From a bacterium BMS3Bbin02 (GTDB lineage Bacteria > Actinomycetota > Acidimicrobiia > Spongiisociales > UBA5794), in the NCBI GenBank assembly GCA_002898115.1, contig BDTL01000274.1, forward strand, positions 1 to 7,029: a stretch of 7,029 nucleotides of DNA. The letters run 5' to 3'. The stretch's first letter is position 1. Each line of letters opens with the position of its first letter. Both the position numbers and the translations under genes were made by a program. The notes beneath the pieces were generated by a model. It ran no database searches, had not been told where the DNA came from, and saw only the letters and a program-made list of their open reading frames with translations. Shown in pieces: positions 5,619 through 7,029 of the stretch.

Positions 5619-7029
5619 CACATGGCTCCTTGCAAGATTGCGTCAAAGACGTCGGCGTCCTGGCATCGCTCGCGGGCAACCGTCTCGGTCACAGATCCTT
5701 TGCGGACCAGCTCAACGAGGGCGGCGTCCATGGTCTGCATGCCGAACTTCCCTCCCGCCTGCATCGCCGATGCGATTTGGTGCACCTTGCCTTCGCGGAT
5801 CAGGTTGCGAATAGCCGCAGTGGCGACCATGACCTCTATCGCCGCGGCACGACCCTTGCCGTTCTTGGTGCGCAACAGTTGCTGACTAAGGACTGCCTGC
5901 AGGGAGCTGGCAAGCTGGACACGCACCTGCTGTTGTTGGTGCGGGGGAAACACGTCAATGATGCGCTCTATGGATTTCGGTGCGTCCTGTGTGTGCAACG
6001 TGGCGAAGACGAGGTGCCCTGTTTCGGCTGCGGTGATCGCCGTTGATATCGTCTCGAGATCCCGGAGCTCACCAACGAGGATGACGTCGGGATCCTGGCG
6101 GAGAGCATGTTTAAGGGCCGACGCGAAGCTGATCGTATCCGTCCCCACTTCGCGCTGGTTGACAACAGACATCTTGTGGCGATGAGTGAACTCAATCGGA
6201 TCCTCAACGGTGATTATGTGGTCGGCCCGCGAAGAGTTGATCAGATCAATGATTGACGCAAGCGTCGTGCTCTTCCCAGACCCTGTGGGACCTGTGACTA
6301 AAACCAGTCCACGCTGGTATGTGGCGAACTCGTGGACAATCTCAGGCATACCCAGCTCCTCAAGGGAGTACACCTCGTTGGGAATTGCTCGCATGACGGA
6401 CGCAACAGCGTCGCGTTGGAAGAAGACGTTGACACGAAACCGACCGATACCCGGAACCGGGTGCGAAGCATCAAGCTCACGAGTTTCTTCGAGTTCCTCG
6501 CGTTGGCGGCCGGTGAGGATCTCGTAGATCATCGAACGCAGCGGCGCCGGTTTTAGTAACCCGAACCCATCCACGGGATACAACGACCCGTTGACGCGCA
6601 CCTGTGGGGGCGAACCGGCCGTGAGGTGGAGGTCTGAGCCTCCTCGTTCCACCAGCTCGCGCAGAAGGTCGTTCACATGTGGTCGCTCCTCCACCACCGC
6701 ACGCCCTCCGAGATCCGAAGTCAACCGTTCCTGGGTTTCCCGGCGCGTTGCAGCACCCTCGTCCGCGCCTCCGAGCGATGACGCAACGTCGAGTCCGATG
6801 TAGGCAGGTGCGATACACTCCTGGAGCAACGATCGAGACGCGAGGGCAACGGTGATGTTGCGCCCGACAGCCTGGCGGACCAGTTCGGCGCGCTCCTCAT
6901 CGAGGGGATCGTCGACCGCGATGACCAGAGCTCCACTTTCCTCGATCTCGATCGGAAGCACCTGAAGTTCCTGAGCGAGTTCCGCCGAGAGCTTACGGAG
7001 GGCTGCCGGATCCGGGAACACGCGTTCCG
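5618..7029 (-). CDS. pilT: PilT-type pilus retraction ATPase with N-terminal extension (N-terminus cut off)
   Basis: At least 470 residues, open to the right edge; the true start is outside. A hexameric secretion ATPase that powers pilus retraction. Counting from the GTG codon at 7021: N-terminal domain about 1-78 (LSAELAQELQVLPIEIEESG, then ALVIAVDDPLDEE), resembling the N-terminal domain of GspE/PilB motors; low-complexity linker about 79-112; PilT N2 domain with NDLLRELVERGGSDLHLTAG (117-136); Walker A GPTGSGKST (244-252); Asp box TVEDPIEF (271-278); Walker B DVILVGELRD (312-321); His box HLVFATLHT (336-344). AIRNLIRE (403-410) and GKFGMQTMDAAL (424-435) are PilT hallmarks and argue for a retraction motor rather than PilB. 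Ordinary PilT proteins are about 345-375 residues and start near the N2 domain, so this copy carries at least 110 extra residues. It is the most upstream gene seen; pilB might lie beyond the edge. Confidence 0.93.
   Translation of the reverse strand, partial: ERVFPDPAALRKLSAELAQELQVLPIEIEESGALVIAVDDPLDEERAELVRQAVGRNITVALASRSLLQECIAPAYIGLDVASSLGGADEGAATRRETQERLTSDLGGRAVVEERPHVNDLLRELVERGGSDLHLTAGSPPQVRVNGSLYPVDGFGLLKPAPLRSMIYEILTGRQREELEETRELDASHPVPGIGRFRVNVFFQRDAVASVMRAIPNEVYSLEELGMPEIVHEFATYQRGLVLVTGPTGSGKSTTLASIIDLINSSRADHIITVEDPIEFTHRHKMSVVNQREVGTDTISFASALKHALRQDPDVILVGELRDLETISTAITAAETGHLVFATLHTQDAPKSIERIIDVFPPHQQQQVRVQLASSLQAVLSQQLLRTKNGKGRAAAIEVMVATAAIRNLIREGKVHQIASAMQAGGKFGMQTMDAALVELVRKGSVTETVARERCQDADVFDAILQGAM

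Noticed and set aside
5618..7029. Calling the ATPase PilB (extension motor) because of its N-terminal domain
   Set aside because: The AIRNLIRE and GMQTMDAAL segments are PilT hallmarks, and the tetracysteine motif usual in PilB/GspE is absent.

Overview
The window is one compact type IV pilus (T4P) biogenesis cluster. Every protein-coding gene I can support is on the minus strand, so transcription runs from the right edge to the left: pilT (5' end cut off) - pilC - pilA - pilD - pilM - pilN - pilO - a PilP-like membrane protein (3' end cut off). No mobile element, tRNA, rRNA or CRISPR array is visible. Composition and codon use look even across the genes, with no sign of recent transfer.

The organism is probably an actinobacterium, perhaps Acidimicrobiia or a relative. 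This is inference from moderately high GC, the co-linear pilT-pilC-pilA-pilD-pilM-pilN-pilO order, and the pilin's short basic leader followed by a region rich in AQ, LRN and AEKG-type residues. It is not proven by any marker gene here. No secretin gene (pilQ) is visible, but the window is too short to say it is absent.

Region by region. 5618-7029 encodes a PilT-type retraction ATPase with an unusual N-terminal extension resembling the GspE/PilB N-terminal domain. 4395-5618 is the inner-membrane platform protein PilC, translationally coupled to pilT. 4200-4394 is a non-coding stretch with a rho-independent-looking terminator or attenuator and a structured pilA leader. 3699-4199 is the major-type prepilin. 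3561-3698 carries a very stable 13-bp hairpin. 2781-3560 is the prepilin peptidase PilD with its zinc-binding Cys pairs. 2646-2780 is a spacer with a weaker hairpin. 1-2645 is the tightly packed pilM-pilN-pilO-pilP-like block, whose genes abut or overlap by 4 nt, encoding the cytoplasmic ring and inner-membrane alignment complex.

How they work together: PilD cleaves and methylates the prepilin. PilC and the motor ATPases drive extraction and reinsertion of PilA. PilM binds the N-terminal tail of PilN, and the PilN/PilO heterodimer spans the membrane; in diderms PilP links these to the secretin. Structured RNA on both sides of pilA suggests the pilin is expressed at a different level from its neighbours.

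I did not find an entirely new system. The points most worth a second look are the pilA leader, the extended PilT, and the PilP-like protein downstream of pilO.
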